Positions 24,545 to 37,189 of a stretch of 64,000 nucleotides of DNA are shown in pieces. Position 1 is the stretch's first letter; every line of letters begins with the position of its first letter. Origin of the DNA: Diorhabda sublineata. Taxonomy: Eukaryota; Arthropoda; Insecta; Coleoptera; Chrysomelidae. The notes under the pieces were generated by a model. The model worked only from the letters and a program-made list of their open reading frames with translations, did not search any database and had not been told where the DNA came from. A program made the translations under genes and the position numbers. The stretch is from positions 31,573,653-31,637,652 of the forward strand of contig NC_079478.1 in the NCBI RefSeq assembly GCF_026230105.1, read 5' to 3'.

Positions 24545-25400
24545 GTTATCAACCTTGGCCGGCCTTGTCCAGTTACAATGAAATTTTAAAATTCGGCGAA
24601 TTCACGTGGCGCCTTTTATCTGCTTTTTATAAATGATGGACGCGCCTTTGTTATAATTTTTTTAGAACTGGTCCGTTCATTCCAATTATTTCATCCAAAT
24701 AATTTCTAGGAAAGTCTATCAATTAATTTCTTATGTAACTTTTTGTTCTAGAACTTTGTAGAATTTTATTTAGGTATATAAATGATTTGTGTAAACGCAG
24801 TAACCTCCACTGAAGTACTACCTTGCTGGCAGACTTCTTGCCAGGGCCCTCTCAAAATCATTAGATAAACCCCTACCTCTTACTCCCACTCTACACACTC
24901 TTCGTCGATCGTCGGATTGCATGTTTTTTGCGGTTTCCCTGCAACTTGGTGAAAAATTCGGAAAAAAAAAACAGTAAATATAATTTTCCAAAAATCGATA
25001 AAATCCAAAATAAGAAGGACCTTCTTTGCTTGCTAGCTCTCTTTTCGAGTTATTCTAGCCAAAAATCCTCAATCTCCGCTTTTCCTCCACCAAAAAAGTT
25101 AGCAAACATAACCCCACGCAATCACCACAACCCCGGCCCTGCAGAGGACAAAAATTCCTGTATCTTGACCCACTAAAAATTTTTATTATCCTACCAAACT
25201 CTACCCGACGAATATCTTCCTCTCTCTGTATGTAGTTAGTTTAGTTTCAAATAAATAGTCAAAGTGAAAAGAACGAATTAGTGGAAGTAATATCGGAAAT
25301 TATTTAAGTGATATTTATAAGTAAATTATTATAAGTGTATTGTATAGTGTGTAAATAAATTAAGAACGTAACAGAGAGTGTTTATTAAATCACGCTACGA
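24545..25400 (+). repeat. LTR-like repeat, copy B, interrupted
   Basis: It opens, after a damaged start, with ccagttacaatgaaatttta and ttcggcgaattcacgtggcg, the phrases of the LTR family, and a TATA-like ttttataaatg. Its second half (about 25223-25400) matches the end of copy D, with an AT-rich stretch and gagagtgtttattaaat near the end. Between roughly 24800 and 25222 lies a C-rich segment absent from copies A, C and D. Edges are approximate. Confidence 0.5.
24800..25222. other. C-rich insert inside LTR copy B
   Basis: About 420 bases with many C-rich tracts, markedly less AT-rich than the rest. The open frame at 24928-25176 (+) has no known domain. Flanks on both sides belong to the LTR-like repeat, so it looks inserted; no clear target duplication was found. 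Confidence 0.4.
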
Positions 25401-25913
25401 ATAAAAGGAGTGTGAATAAATACGAAAAACACAGCACCATCATTAGAGAAAAGTCTATGTGAAGTTTTGCTTGATCATTGTAAATGTTTTCTATACAACT
25501 GTGATTTGTATAGAGTGAAATTGAAGTTTGAACAAATGTTTTCACATCAAAATGGACATTCAGAATCTTCCTGTAAATTTTGTATAAAACAAAAATATCT
25601 TCAAGTAATAATTGTATGTATTGTGGAGAATTGTTCAAATATTTGTTAATTTCAAGACAAAATAAAAAAAGAATGAAGTAGTATTCAGAACTTCTCTATT
25701 AACTAATTAAATTAGTATAAACAAGTATTAAAATACAGGTTTCTAGATAAAGACATCGTCATGAATTACAGAACACACATTTAATTACCTTCATATGTAT
25801 ATAATTTATACATATTATTTACTTAAGTAAATGCAGTCGATTACCTTCAACCCGTGTCGGCTCATTTAACGTTTATTACCCAGTATTGCTGTCTCTACTA
25901 AAGGCGAACCACC
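25401..25913. other. Intron sequence, nothing named
   Basis: AT-rich; ends in a GC-richer stretch (25840-25913) just before the candidate first exon. Confidence 0.4.
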
Positions 25914-26005
25914 ATGGAATACGTAATTTTGTGGGGACCTTATTTGATGACTTTATGGCTAGCTCCGAGTCATTCTCAGAATACAAGATGCATGTTGATT
26001 GGGAG
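25914..26005 (+). CDS. Candidate signal-peptide first exon of an unknown gene
   Basis: The start ATG lies in an excellent insect context, gaaccaccATGG. The first residues, MEYVILWGPYLMTLWLAPSH and then SQ, look like a signal peptide: a short hydrophobic core with small or polar residues after it. The frame reaches a usable donor, GGGAG|gtttgt, at 26006 after 30 codons in phase 2; beyond it the composition becomes intron-like. The exon is GC-richer than its surroundings. No downstream exon was recognised, so its protein is unknown. It lies inside the 22-kb Side-family intron on the same strand, so it could be a nested gene, an alternative piece of that locus, or chance. No function is claimed. 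Confidence 0.3.
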
Positions 26006-26993
26006 GTTTGTTTTCATTACAACAATTGTCAATAAACGTTCACGTAATAATATTTTAATTGTATTTGTCATGATTGTTGCTTGGTATTTTCCTTGGAAAT
26101 ATAAGTTTTTAGTTCGCAATGCCACTGGAAGATTATAACCAGAATACTAAAAGATTGATAATAAGCCGATAATACAATAACAAGAGAAAATTAGTTGGAA
26201 AAGAAGAAAGAGAAAAGTTCACTCACTTGAACAAGGAATATGTGATAAAAAAATAAATTAGGAGTAGCAAGAAAAATGAATATATTGATGTAGTAAGAAA
26301 CGAAACTTTTGATGGGAATTTGAAAAAAGTGATTGAAAGGGATAAGTAGTTTCTGTCAAAAGGAAAACTAAATAATTCGATTGGGAAAATATTCAAAGTA
26401 CTATTTATCCAGTACCTAATGGAACCTGAATCTAATCATCCCCCAAAAGTACTTAAAACTAATAAAAAAGAAATGATTTCCATTATTCTTCATTCTAGAA
26501 TGTTTATTCGATTTTTTCTATGAAACTTGTTAGTTTAAAATTAATTGAGTAATAGAGACATTTCTACATCAACCATAACCAACTCTCTTCCAATATGGGG
26601 TTTTTTTCACTCAAATAATTTTATAGAAGTTAAAGAATATTCTCACAAGGATAAATAACTTTATACTCTAACGAAGATAATCTAAACTCATACAACGACG
26701 TAGATTGCCAAAACTCCAGCGAAAGGTATAAGAAAAATATAAATTCAAATCAAGCCCTAACTGCCTTTTGAACCAAAGAGAAAATTTGATAAAACACCTC
26801 ATGGCTTCGTGATCCAATTTGAACAAGGTAAAGAAAAACAGGTAATGTCATTATTTCCGCTTTTATATGCATATAAGGGGGAAAGAAAGTATCCTATTAA
26901 ATGAGAAACTGAATCTCCTTGAAACATTTAATCAAATACTAAAACTGGAGCTAAAGACGGTTAGTAGCAAATAACAATTATATTAAAATATAT
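26006..26993. other. Intron sequence with short coding-like stretches
   Basis: Frames at about 26185-26355 and 26790-26905 (+) are hydrophilic and protein-like but short and unrecognised. Possibly remains of an element associated with the neighbouring LTR copies. Confidence 0.35.
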
Positions 26994-27415
26994 TGTAATG
27001 TTTTTCTAATTTATTCGTACGATTTTTATTCACACTACACTAAATTATAATAATTCACTTATCACTATCACTTGACTAACTTGAATAATTTATTTAAATT
27101 CTTCGATTACTTTCTATTTCGGTCTGCTCAGTACGACTATTTGCTATAAACTGAACTAAACTACGCTACACAAACTCCTGTTCCAAAATAATTTCAAAAA
27201 ATTCTAGAAAATAAAAAACAAATCAAATGAATAGAAATATTTCACTAGAAATTATTCTAACAATGTAAATAAACCCCCTGCAATAATAAAAGTTATATTA
27301 GAAGCGAATTTTCGAATTTCTGGCATTTCAATCGTATATCAAAGGTTTCCGCTTTCGGCGAATTTTAGAATTCCATAAAAGCCGGATAGGGCCAGCCTGA
27401 GGACCCATTTTGCGA
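26994..27415 (-). repeat. LTR-like repeat, copy C
   Basis: On the minus strand: the phrases CAGGCTGGCCCTATCCGGCT, then TTATGGAATTCTAAAATTCG (27385-27350), an AT-rich body with TTCTAGAATTTTTTGAAATT (about 27210-27190), and an end in ACATTACA. It lacks the first 25 or so bases seen in copy A. Copy D lies 0.5 kb away in the opposite direction. Confidence 0.6.
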
Positions 27416-27944
27416 GTAAAAAAATCGATAACAAAAGGTGACAAAATATTGTCGTGAGACCATTGTTATCTTAGGTCTCTCTCTTTCTTCTTACAAAAGT
27501 TCACAATGAATCGATGTATTTTTAAAGGAAGACGAGCCTAAAGAGGAAATTTAGTTATCGAAGTTTGAGAAAGATAGTTGCTGGAATATGTAAGTTTATT
27601 ACTACCCGCCCTAGTCAATTCATAGGAAACTGTTTAATAATCTGTCATATTTTGAAATTATTATTTCTCGTAAACTTTTCAAACATTCAGCCCGAAATAA
27701 TCTCTTGGAATAAAGTTTAATCGTTTTTATTCATCTCATTTGTTTCGTTGTTATCAGAACGGTTTTTGGAAGCAAAAGTTTGTACTGACATTCATTGGAT
27801 AATCTGTTAGGTTTATTTGGTTCAGTTTTTTAGTATTTTGGAACACGGAGTCCGAATCCAGTTCATGGGATACAGGATTCAATTTCAAAATATTGCTACA
27901 TCTTGAATTTGACTCCTCGAACAGCTGAATTGAATTATATTATT

Positions 27945-28358
27945 ACATAGGCCGTGAAGCTGGTTCTGTCCAGTTATGTAATTATAAAATTTGACGAATT
28001 CCCGGCGCGGTCCTTATATGTTTTTACCACAGCGGCAACTTGTTAACATCACTTTTTATAGAACTAATTTCTAGGAAGGTCTTTTACTCATTTGCTTCGA
28101 TTGTTTATTTTCTAGAATTTTTGAGAAATTCGTTCTGGGTGTATAAACTAGTTTGTTCTACGGAGTTAGTTTATTATAAAAAGTCACAGAAAACGGAACA
28201 AAATAGTTAACCAATAAATTATATAAGCTACATAAGTATTAATGAATATGAATAATTAATCATTTTATAAGTTATTCAAGTCTAGTGTAAGTGTTTAGAT
28301 ATTAAAGAATATTTAGAATTAAATAAATAAGAGACAGTGTTAATAAATTCTCTCAACA
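27945..28358 (+). repeat. LTR-like repeat, copy D
   Basis: Starts near ggccgtgaagctggttctgt and continues with aaatttgacgaattcccggc, tttctagaatttttgagaaa (about 28108-28127) and an end rich in aataaat before ctctcaaca. It matches copies A-C along its length. Likely a solo LTR. Confidence 0.6.
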
Positions 28359-31300
28359 AATAGAAATAGTTGAAATAAATAACAAAAGCATTACAATATT
28401 CTCCTATTTAGACCAGAATTTATACATGAAATTGTATAACAAACCGTAAAACAACTCCATGATCTTTTGACATTTTGTGAGTTTCATGTTATCAGTGTAA
28501 TTATCTCTATATATTTCAGTATTTTTTGTTTCATTCATTTTTCTGTGCGATTCATCTTTTTGGGAATTTTTTTGTTGCCTATAAAGGAATTTTATCACCA
28601 GACGATTCGATGTAAAGAAGTTCTAAGAACTGTGTTTGATTCTACATTTTCATGCAGAGAATATTTATTGCGAGATAGACGTTGAAACCTATGTAAAGAA
28701 GGCTTATATAAATTTTTTGAAGATAAAAGTAGATTCTCCGTCTTGGCCAGAGCAACGTGAATATCCTAGCATAAATCGCTAAAATATCAAGAGAATATTT
28801 GGCGTATTTCATTCTCTTTCATCCCAATGATTATTTCCCAGTAGATGATTGCATTCAATATGGAAACACATTCACTGAGCACATGTTGAAATAGAATCAA
28901 CCATACACCACATACTGTGGTTTACGGTTATGTTGAAGGATACCGTCTCCGGTAATTGATGTAAATAGAGACTTACCCCAATTGGGGATACAGGATGGAA
29001 AAACAACGACATCTAAATCACCTGATATATAATTACACACTTAATAACAATTTATGGTCAAGTTCAATACATACATACATATTAAACACAATTATAACTA
29101 TATACAATACTTGTATATATACAATTACTCTATATACAACTTTATATACAATTATATTTTATATGACCAATAACTATCTATATATCTTTTCTTTTCATGG
29201 AGTTTGTTTTCAATTATCTGAGACTAGTAGTGGATAATTCAAGCATTGTTTAAATACATATTGTTTGTTTACAGGAATTCCTGAACTAAATGTTTAACAA
29301 TATTATGAACGTAATTTTGGTTTCTATCAATTTTGTCCTCGCGTGGGTTCAACATAGTTCATATTGGCTTTTTATGATCTTCCAGGTTAACACCCACTAC
29401 AATACATATGTTAAAAATTTTCAATTTAAATCAAAAAAATGACTCAAAGTAGATTAGAAATATTTTATACAACTCAATCTGTTAGTTTCCATTAATTAAC
29501 TGTTTAATAATCTATTGACATGGAATTTCGTATGAATCAATTGCAAATTAGTGAAATATTAATCATATTATGTGAATTAATCAATTTTATTCCCATAGGA
29601 CACAGGATATATTCACATCATTTCATAAAAAAATTTCAAATTCAATTAAATTGTTCACAAATGTCATCATGATTTTTTGTAAAATTAATCATATCAGCTT
29701 TTGGCTTTGGCCACATGAGGTTTAATATTAAAAATAAAAAAGATTTAATAAGGACGTGATTAAGAAATTGTATTCGAAGCAACCTTGTGAAATAATATTT
29801 TTATAAACTGAAGTGGCTCGACTGAAAAATATGAATGAAAAAATTTACATGCATTGAAAATGGAATTTTTGGCGTGTATCTTCTTAAAATTGGCGTTTGA
29901 GAATTATTTGAAATATAGATCCTGATGATGACCAAGTTGCGAAGGAACTATCATTATCTTATTATTAGCTGAAAAACTCACTCATATTGTGTTTCTACCT
30001 GTCGAAAGCGGTAACAATCAGTAATATGTTGAATGTTAGCTATTAAGCTGTCTTTGTTTCTGACAAGTGTATAAAATGATAAATATGGTGGTAATTTGTC
30101 TAGATTTTTTTAAGAATTACGAGGTCTAAACATCACTCACCCCACTTACTTATAACGTATATAATTATGGTCACCATAGTTCAAATTATGGAAACAGATT
30201 CATGGATATCCATTTTATTTTCCTTATCCTCGTGGACTTAATGGTGTGATTACAAAACACAGTTGATTTAAAAACTTATTGGCTCAGCTTAGAGCTTGTT
30301 GAGTTTCGTAAGGTAAATGGGAACTATACCTTCACACTACCAAAATTTTTTGCTGAAAATGGTCACCATATCGACATCATATCAAAAAGATTGTCAATAA
30401 CGACTTTGTGAGTTTATTGCTAATACTAAATATTTTGTGGGCTCACAATTTGGATGTTTATTGTTAAATTCTTGTGTGATTTTCAGTCAGACATTTTGTT
30501 GTGTATTGTCACTTTTCAATTACCTAATTTTATATTGAGAAAATACTTTTTTTCCAACAAACTCATGTTTCGTGCATTGTGAATTTCGAATTTTATGTGG
30601 TATACTACAATATTGCTGTTTTACATTAAACACATTTTTTACAATGATTATCATTGTACGGGTTATTTTCATGAAATCTTGAAACCCCCGTCCTGGTCAG
30701 TTTTAAGAATAAACCTAACCGACTTAATATGTTTTTTTTTTGGAACGAACATCGCCAAGTCTAAAAATGTTGGTAATAACTTTGGGATTGTACGGGCATT
30801 TGTGGACAATAAAAAATATATAGTACTCTGAAAATCATTCCCTCAATATTTCCCAATACCCAGATAGGAATATTGTCTGAAGTTTTCGAAAAATCTGTTT
30901 GGAACTGTGATTTGTCTTTTGTCAATACAACAAACTTTCAAAATTTCCCTCAATTTAGGATCATAAGTCATTAAATAATTGTCTAATGTTAACTCATTAT
31001 TTGTCTCATGAAAAATAATCATTCCCTAGCATTACCAACAGTCGATAAGTAGGTATATTTTTAGGACTTTAATAATACTTGCATTAATTTTTGACAGTTG
31101 GTAGTACGGTTATTCGTTGGGAATGCCGAATTGACTAGAGTAATTGTGATTTTTCAAAGATAACAAATTTGATTTAGTAAGTTAAGAAAGTTAAGTACGT
31201 TTTTAGAGGTAGAAAGCGTAGCGAAAAGCTAGCTGGTAACGAAAGGTTATGTTGCGAGATTGATTTTAGGTTTTGATTTGTTTTGTCATTCCCTAACCAT

Positions 31301-34146
31301 CATTTCCTCATTTTTAATAAAAGTGAGGAGATTTTTGTTCATCTTTACTTATTGAGTCTTCAATTAACATTCTGACTTATTTCATAATTTATATATATAC
31401 ATATAAAGTTATTATAACTTTATCGAATTTCAAATATATTTAGAAAATAAATAATATGAATTCATTGAAAATGATTATAATCACCATTGTCAGACCTCAG
31501 TCATCATTCCCTCACATTTAAATCGTCAATACTCATTTATTGTGGGGACCACAATATTTTTCACTTCTAGTTCGACAAAAAGTACAAATTTCAGAGCAAC
31601 TAAAGATGAATTAATTTGAATACTTTTTATCATTTCACTCATAATTAATTTCGAGATTTCATGAGAGTTGTCCGTATATGATTATATCAATTACCAATAG
31701 ATAAGAGAGTGCAGTCCAAAATTCATAATTCTGAGAATAAACTCAAATTTTAATTCTAGTATTATCAAATATTCATAACTGATTTGATATTTTCGAACAT
31801 TAAATGCGTTGTTTCCATTAATCTAAATCGCTTTTTTGATGTTGCCCGAAGCGGAAAGGGAGAAAAAGCAATAAATTTTCAGCAAACAGTGGTAAGCTGG
31901 AAAATGTCGATGCGGAGAGAAAATGATGATAAGATTAACCGATTTCTCTTAATACAAGATCTTTTTCCACTTTTGTGGAGTTGAAGGCCATATATGAACA
32001 GATTATACCAGTACAAAAATTATTTTGATATTATTTCATCATCTGAGTTACTGCTTCGTACAATATTTTTATGGATATACACAGTAACGACCAGAAACCA
32101 GAGACTTGGAAACTAGAAAATTAAATCGCTGCGGAGTCTTCAAAAAAAGCAAGTTCTAATGTTGGTTTAGAAAATGATGAACTGTTTCTGTCGAAAATGA
32201 AAAATTACTTTGATATTATATTATGTATTGTTCAAAATTATTTGAGGTAGTGTTTATTGTTGCCTGACAAAACAAAGTTAGGCTCATCAGCTTGTGAGGC
32301 AAAAACATTGAACATATGTATGATTAGAGGTTGCACCAAAGTTATAATATTAAAGAAACATAAAAATATCAAAGTCTATAGTAGCCGAGCTCTGATAAGG
32401 TGCAATATCTGTGCCGAGGCTAGATTCTCGCTTCCACAATTATCCGAAACATTTCTTAAACCTGATTTTTATAGTGGGAAATACTAGAATAGGTAAATCA
32501 TATTTTTTTTCTTTCCTAATGAGTCTGCAGACTGCTAATTCTATACTGGGAAGTATTTCTTAATCCATTAGTGCTTCTATTTGCTAATATCTAAACAAAA
32601 TTGTATCCAGCAGAATCAATACTCCGAACGGAATTTTGGTAGTGATACATGCAGAGATGGCTCCCCTCTAATAGTTTTATTTCTGTTTTCCTCCTCTTCT
32701 GAGATCCTCTCACATTTTTTTACGTTTTCTCAAAAGATGAAAGGGTAAATAGACGTTAGTTTGAACTTCTCGTTTCCTTTGTGTAACAAGGAATCCACCT
32801 TAAGATCTCTGCCATTTCATCTTTTTTAATCAAGCTCTTTAATGTCAGCGTTGATTCTAATGACATGAGAGTTCAGTGTTTATTATCATATATTCATTTC
32901 TAGTTCGTTTCCATGTGAGTATTTCTTACTATTATCTCACCTAGTATTGGGTAACAACGCCAGCTTATATAATGTTTTTTTAAATATCTTTGTGCTATTT
33001 AGTAATATTTCTTAATCTTTCTTCCTTTAGTTATTTTCTTATCATTTCATGTTTGACATGACTTGCTGATGAAAGTTACTCGATTAGAGAGGACCAGGTT
33101 CATGATTTTTGATAGTCTTCTTGCCTGTGACTTCTTTAGTTGAAGATGCTTGTCAAAAAACGTTTCTGCCAGAAAACTTCCTAGACCAAAGAATATAAAA
33201 TGGAATCAATTATGTGATGAACGGAAAAGGAAAACAACATTTCAGCTTGTGATTGTCAGAGTATGTACATTTGGAAACCTCATAAAATTGATTCTAATAT
33301 AATGAGATTATTTGATGAAAATTATGCAAATAAAACATCTAGACAACTCCAGTGAACTGGGTTAAAACTAGATAGATATTCTCTTGGAAATCAAAATCGC
33401 GAATAGAATATGAAGGTCAACTCAAACAAAATAAAATTTTCCAATCATCAAGATACATTTTATTCATATTATTAATTATTAGAATTCTAAAGGAATGAGG
33501 GAATGAAATTGAGTTACTTCCTTTAAGGTAATCATTATGGGAGAAATTTTTTCTCCAAGAGAGACCTTTTATAAAAATTTTATATACGTATAAATAATTG
33601 AATGAAGAATAGCACTGTGAATAATTCAAAGCTAAATATGATACGTCCATATTAAATATTCCACAGCTTTATTTATAAATCGGATTTGTTATATATTTCT
33701 TATGCTTCACAATGTGTTGGGTCATGTTGATCGTACATAACTCTACAATCCCAAAGTATATGATGAAAATCTAACGTGAGCAGCTCTAACTTCATATTAT
33801 TCAAAGTATCATAGGTAACCAAAAAGCAGATTGTATTTGTTTCGACTCAAACGCGCTTTGAGAGCACAACTATACTACGTATCTGAATTCCTTTTATGTG
33901 ATAAAATAAGTGATGCCCTTTATAAAATAAATCTTTTATGTTTGTCTACTATGAGACACCTCCACGCCTTTATTGGTATGTTAACAATTTTGTTTTTTGT
34001 AATAATTCACTTTCATATCTTTTGATAAAAAATCAGAAAATATATCAACCGGATTTCGTTCAAATTCCGATATCCGCACGTTGTCTTCACGTCAATAATC
34101 AGCTATGTCATCTCATTAAATTTAATGTCTCTTACTTTTGTTTCAG
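28359..34146. other. Right part of the 22-kb intron
   Basis: AT-rich. Apart from the low-complexity block at 29030-29190 no element or exon could be named. Open frames here (for example 30595-30831, 31784-31984, 32257-32487) show no recognisable domain. Confidence 0.5.
29030..29190. repeat. AT-rich low-complexity tract
   Basis: Irregular runs of tatata and acaattat units, giving a spurious open frame of I, Y, T and N residues at 28995-29237. Confidence 0.7.
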
Positions 34147-34211
34147 GTCCAGATTTGATCCTCTCACCAGTTACAACGTCACAACAAAGCTTAGAATTAG
34201 GAACATTTTGA
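34147..34211 (+). CDS. Side-family terminal exon: end of cytoplasmic tail
   Basis: After the acceptor ctcttacttttgtttcag the sequence enters in phase 1, matching the donor at 11804. The joined product continues from RMIE into GPDLILSPVTTSQQSLELGT, then F, and stops at TGA 34209-34211. A GPDLIL-type motif directly after an E/D-rich R-M-x-E stretch is what I expect in the tail of Sidestep-family proteins from memory of the family, so I take this as the true last coding exon after a 22.3-kb intron. The open ATG frame visible over the same bases is shifted and probably not coding. No AATAAA lies close downstream; an ATTAAA variant is at 34816-34821. Confidence is moderate because the exon is only 65 bases long. 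Confidence 0.6.
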
Positions 34212-35534
34212 AAACGAATATTTCCTTAGTTCCATTGGATGTGCCATTACTAGCGAATTAATTTTAACAATTGCAAATATTAATATTTCTGAACATAGTA
34301 TGTAAAGTCACTTTAAAAACATTCACAAACTATGAAAGATCCTTTGGGCATTACTCACGTGTTATAATTGATTTCAAAATGTTATATATTATTCAAAGTT
34401 TTGAGATATCAACTTCAGTATTCAACAGCTGCAAGTAACAAGTATTTAAAATGAAAATAATTCAAGTGCACTCATTACAACTCAGTATTTTCATGGATGT
34501 CAGTATATGTTCTTAATTTTCCATAAAATATCAAAAGTTCACGATATGAAGCTATTAAGGTATTTGGTTCTAATTTTAGAAATATTTGTATCCGTTGAAA
34601 GTCCCATAATACAAAATTTGTAAGCCAGCTATTCCTGGCAAATTTTATTGAGTGACAAATACGAAAAATCTCTTATTTTTTGTCCTATATGTCTCTTAAG
34701 ATATGCTACATTCAGCAAATCTCATCTTTAACTGGATAAAATTAATAGTTTCCTTCTAATCTTCATGCGAGTATATTAGCAGACAGCTTAGGCTCGGGCC
34801 TTTTACGTGACCCTCATTAAAATAACTTGCTAAATATTCTTTAAATTCGCTGCCATCAAACTGATTTTAATTCTTAGAGCTTCATAAAGCAATCATATAT
34901 CATCTAGCAGAATCTAGAACATAGAATGTGCATTAAGTCTATCGTTTCCATTCGTGTCTCCAAACTATTGATACATTATGTTAGAGGCATTTCCTGTTCC
35001 AATTGCCCACTGTTGTAAATGTTTCATACATATTTCACATGGGAAATGCCAGTCTCAAAATTATTCATAATCTTGGAGTGAACTCTGAGAAGGCAAAATA
35101 AGCTATTTTCTCAACGCGAGAAAGAGTTTCTCCATTTACTTTTGCAGTATATTTTCCACTAATATAACAAAAACATGAAGTTATGTAAATAGCTACGTCG
35201 ACTTGTTGATGTTTTAGTTTATTATGTTGATATCAAGCTATAAAATGAAGAAATTCCACACAAACCTCAATAATATACTATCCAGTAAAACCACGGAAAA
35301 TAGAGCTCGAGTCATTTTTCAACCTCATTAATTTCTTTGGTTACCTCGTTAATTAGAGGTGATAGAAAAAATCTGGTACAACAAAATACTTAATCACAGT
35401 GTTGATATTTAAAACCAATTTCCGGTTTAATTTTGATCCAATTCCATCTATCATTCAACGTATTCTTTTATTCATAACAACTTTGACATCGTTAATGCTA
35501 AAAATAAAACAGATATATTATCAAGTCTGTATTA
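34212..35534. other. 3' flank of the Side-family gene
   Basis: Presumed 3' untranslated region then intergenic DNA. No element recognised. Confidence 0.4.
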
Positions 35535-35724
35535 GATTGGTTATTATCATCTTTTGAGCTGGACACAAATAAGCGTCCGAATAATCTATGCGTGAACTTC
35601 TGCAGTTTGGTATAATATCAAATACCCAGGTTTCAGCCAATAAAGTAATAAAAACTACACAATTCGTATTTGGTTTCAGGAAGTTGTTGTCAGTTGTCCA
35701 CTCAGAGAATTTAATTAAGTCCAC
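35535..35724 (-). pseudogene. Possible Jockey-type reverse transcriptase fragment
   Basis: The minus-strand frame opens MDLIKFSEWTTDNNFLKPNT, then NCVVFITLL and VFD. The spacing F-x-x-W-x-x-x-N-x-L-x-x-N-x-x-K-C-x-x-x-x-F-x-x is that of the segment after the YADD box in Jockey and related LINE polymerases; here the usual Lys-Cys is Asn-Cys. Only this piece is present. It may also be a coincidence. Confidence 0.4.
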
Positions 35725-37189
35725 AATTCAGAATGACGTGGTTTCAGTTTAGGAATCTTTTTCTAAGCTACACATATGACAATGAAGAAATTGGAAGTAA
35801 TAGTTTTATGCGTATGAAGGAAAGTTCAAACTTGTAGCATGCCATTTACTTGTTAAGTTTTTCTTCAAATATTATTAATACGAGTATTTATTTATTTAAG
35901 TATTCTGGTCAGTAGACACTTCTATTTTAACTATAACGTTCAGGTATTTAAAGAAATTGATTTGTTAATGTTAATGTTAATATTTTCATACGACTGCATT
36001 TTGCTGTCAATAGATGCGTATTCCCAATATTATTATATCAATGACTTCAAAGTTGTAGAATGTAGAAAGAATATAGAGGACGTTTCAGAAACGACACTAG
36101 GGTTTCATTGAATTATTCTAATGGAGTAGAAGGTCCATAAAAAATCACTTAGACTTGAACGTTTTAGTTAAAATTGAAGTGTCTACTGAGCCATGATCCG
36201 TGAAAAAAGAATATTCAAAATATTTTAAGAAAACTTCATATATGTATTTGATATTTTCAGATCAATAATTCAAGTGTACATCACTTAAATATTGATTAAG
36301 AGTTGAAAATCAACATTTTCAATAATCTTAACGTAGTAAACTCAATTTTTGATATTTCCTTTGAAAAATATTACCCTTGAATTCAATGTTTTACACTAGA
36401 AAACAGTATTGGTGATATTTTGTACAAGACATCCTCTTGTAATAAACATTCATAAATTGTTCTCGATTTTCAGTCAAACATCCTTCACCAATAGATATAT
36501 AACTAGATGTGGAATAATAAAAATCACTAGAAACCACTTAATTAATTGATTCCTAGTATTTGTATCCTGTAGGATATCACTCCAGTACGTCTAAACTAGT
36601 GACCTACTAATATTTACTATAATATGTGAAGTGATTTTGATTAACAATAATATTTCAGTCTCACTATTATATCTGTACTAGTGTAAATATATTTTTAAAA
36701 TGATTTGATAGTATGAATGACATGTATTTATTTTTATGATAGATGCTAATTGATGTATATATCTCATATTACTACAATAAGTCAGTTTTAAGATGTAGAT
36801 CTTGTAGTTTTTATCTCAGGTAATTTTATAATAAAATAAATTTTATGTGAATTATTCTGTTCTTATTTTAACCATGCCTATATTATTCTGGTCGCGAAAA
36901 TTCTAAAATTCTTGCCAATAAGCTCAAAGGAAACACTATTTTTCAGTATTTTCAGCATCAGTCACTGATAAGTAAGAAAAATGGATTAAGAGAATGTTAG
37001 AAAAGTAATCAACGAATGGGGACAAGATATTACCATTAATTTGAGATAACATTTCTATAAGAACTGACGTGCAATATTAACAGATGAGGAATGAAAAGCA
37101 AGTTTGAACTTGTAATGAAGGATAGTGATGGACACCTATAGTCATACAAGGGTTGAGATGGACAAATAAAAAATTTATAAAATATTTAT
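35725..37189. other. Intergenic sequence, nothing named
   Basis: AT-rich with no recognisable open frame or repeat. Confidence 0.6.

Larger units (their letters stand above)
2118..34211 (+). other. Gene span: sidestep-family cell-surface receptor, 3' part
   Basis: Four exons (2118-2291, 4382-4573, 11493-11804, 34147-34211) share the same strand, all have GT-AG borders, and all join in phase 1. Together they encode a fibronectin type III domain, a linker, one transmembrane helix and a cytoplasmic tail, which is the membrane-proximal half of a Sidestep-family Ig-superfamily protein. Family knowledge: Drosophila Side proteins are type I membrane proteins whose Ig domains bind Beat-family receptors during motor-axon guidance and synaptic matching. 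Seen here: the domain order and the FN3 wording typical of the family. Inferred: signal peptide and Ig domains are encoded left of position 1. The gene is fragmented by introns full of transposon debris. Which Side paralogue this is cannot be decided without alignment. Confidence 0.75.

Noticed and set aside
25401..27944. Copies B and D as the two LTRs of one element
   Set aside because: The 2.5 kb between them shows no gag or pol and contains an inverted copy C; separate solo LTRs are simpler.
28995..29237. Open frame rich in I, Y, T, N
   Set aside because: Produced by tatata/acaatt low-complexity sequence.
29915..29990. tcctgatgatgaccaa phrase recalling Penelope 3' ends
   Set aside because: Too short and without neighbouring Penelope protein.
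30835..31510. Motif cattccct occurring four times
   Set aside because: Irregular spacing and no shared flanks; no repeat unit could be defined.
33938..34261. 107-codon + frame over the last exon
   Set aside because: Wrong frame for the phase-1 join; its composition is that of AT-rich noise before 34147.
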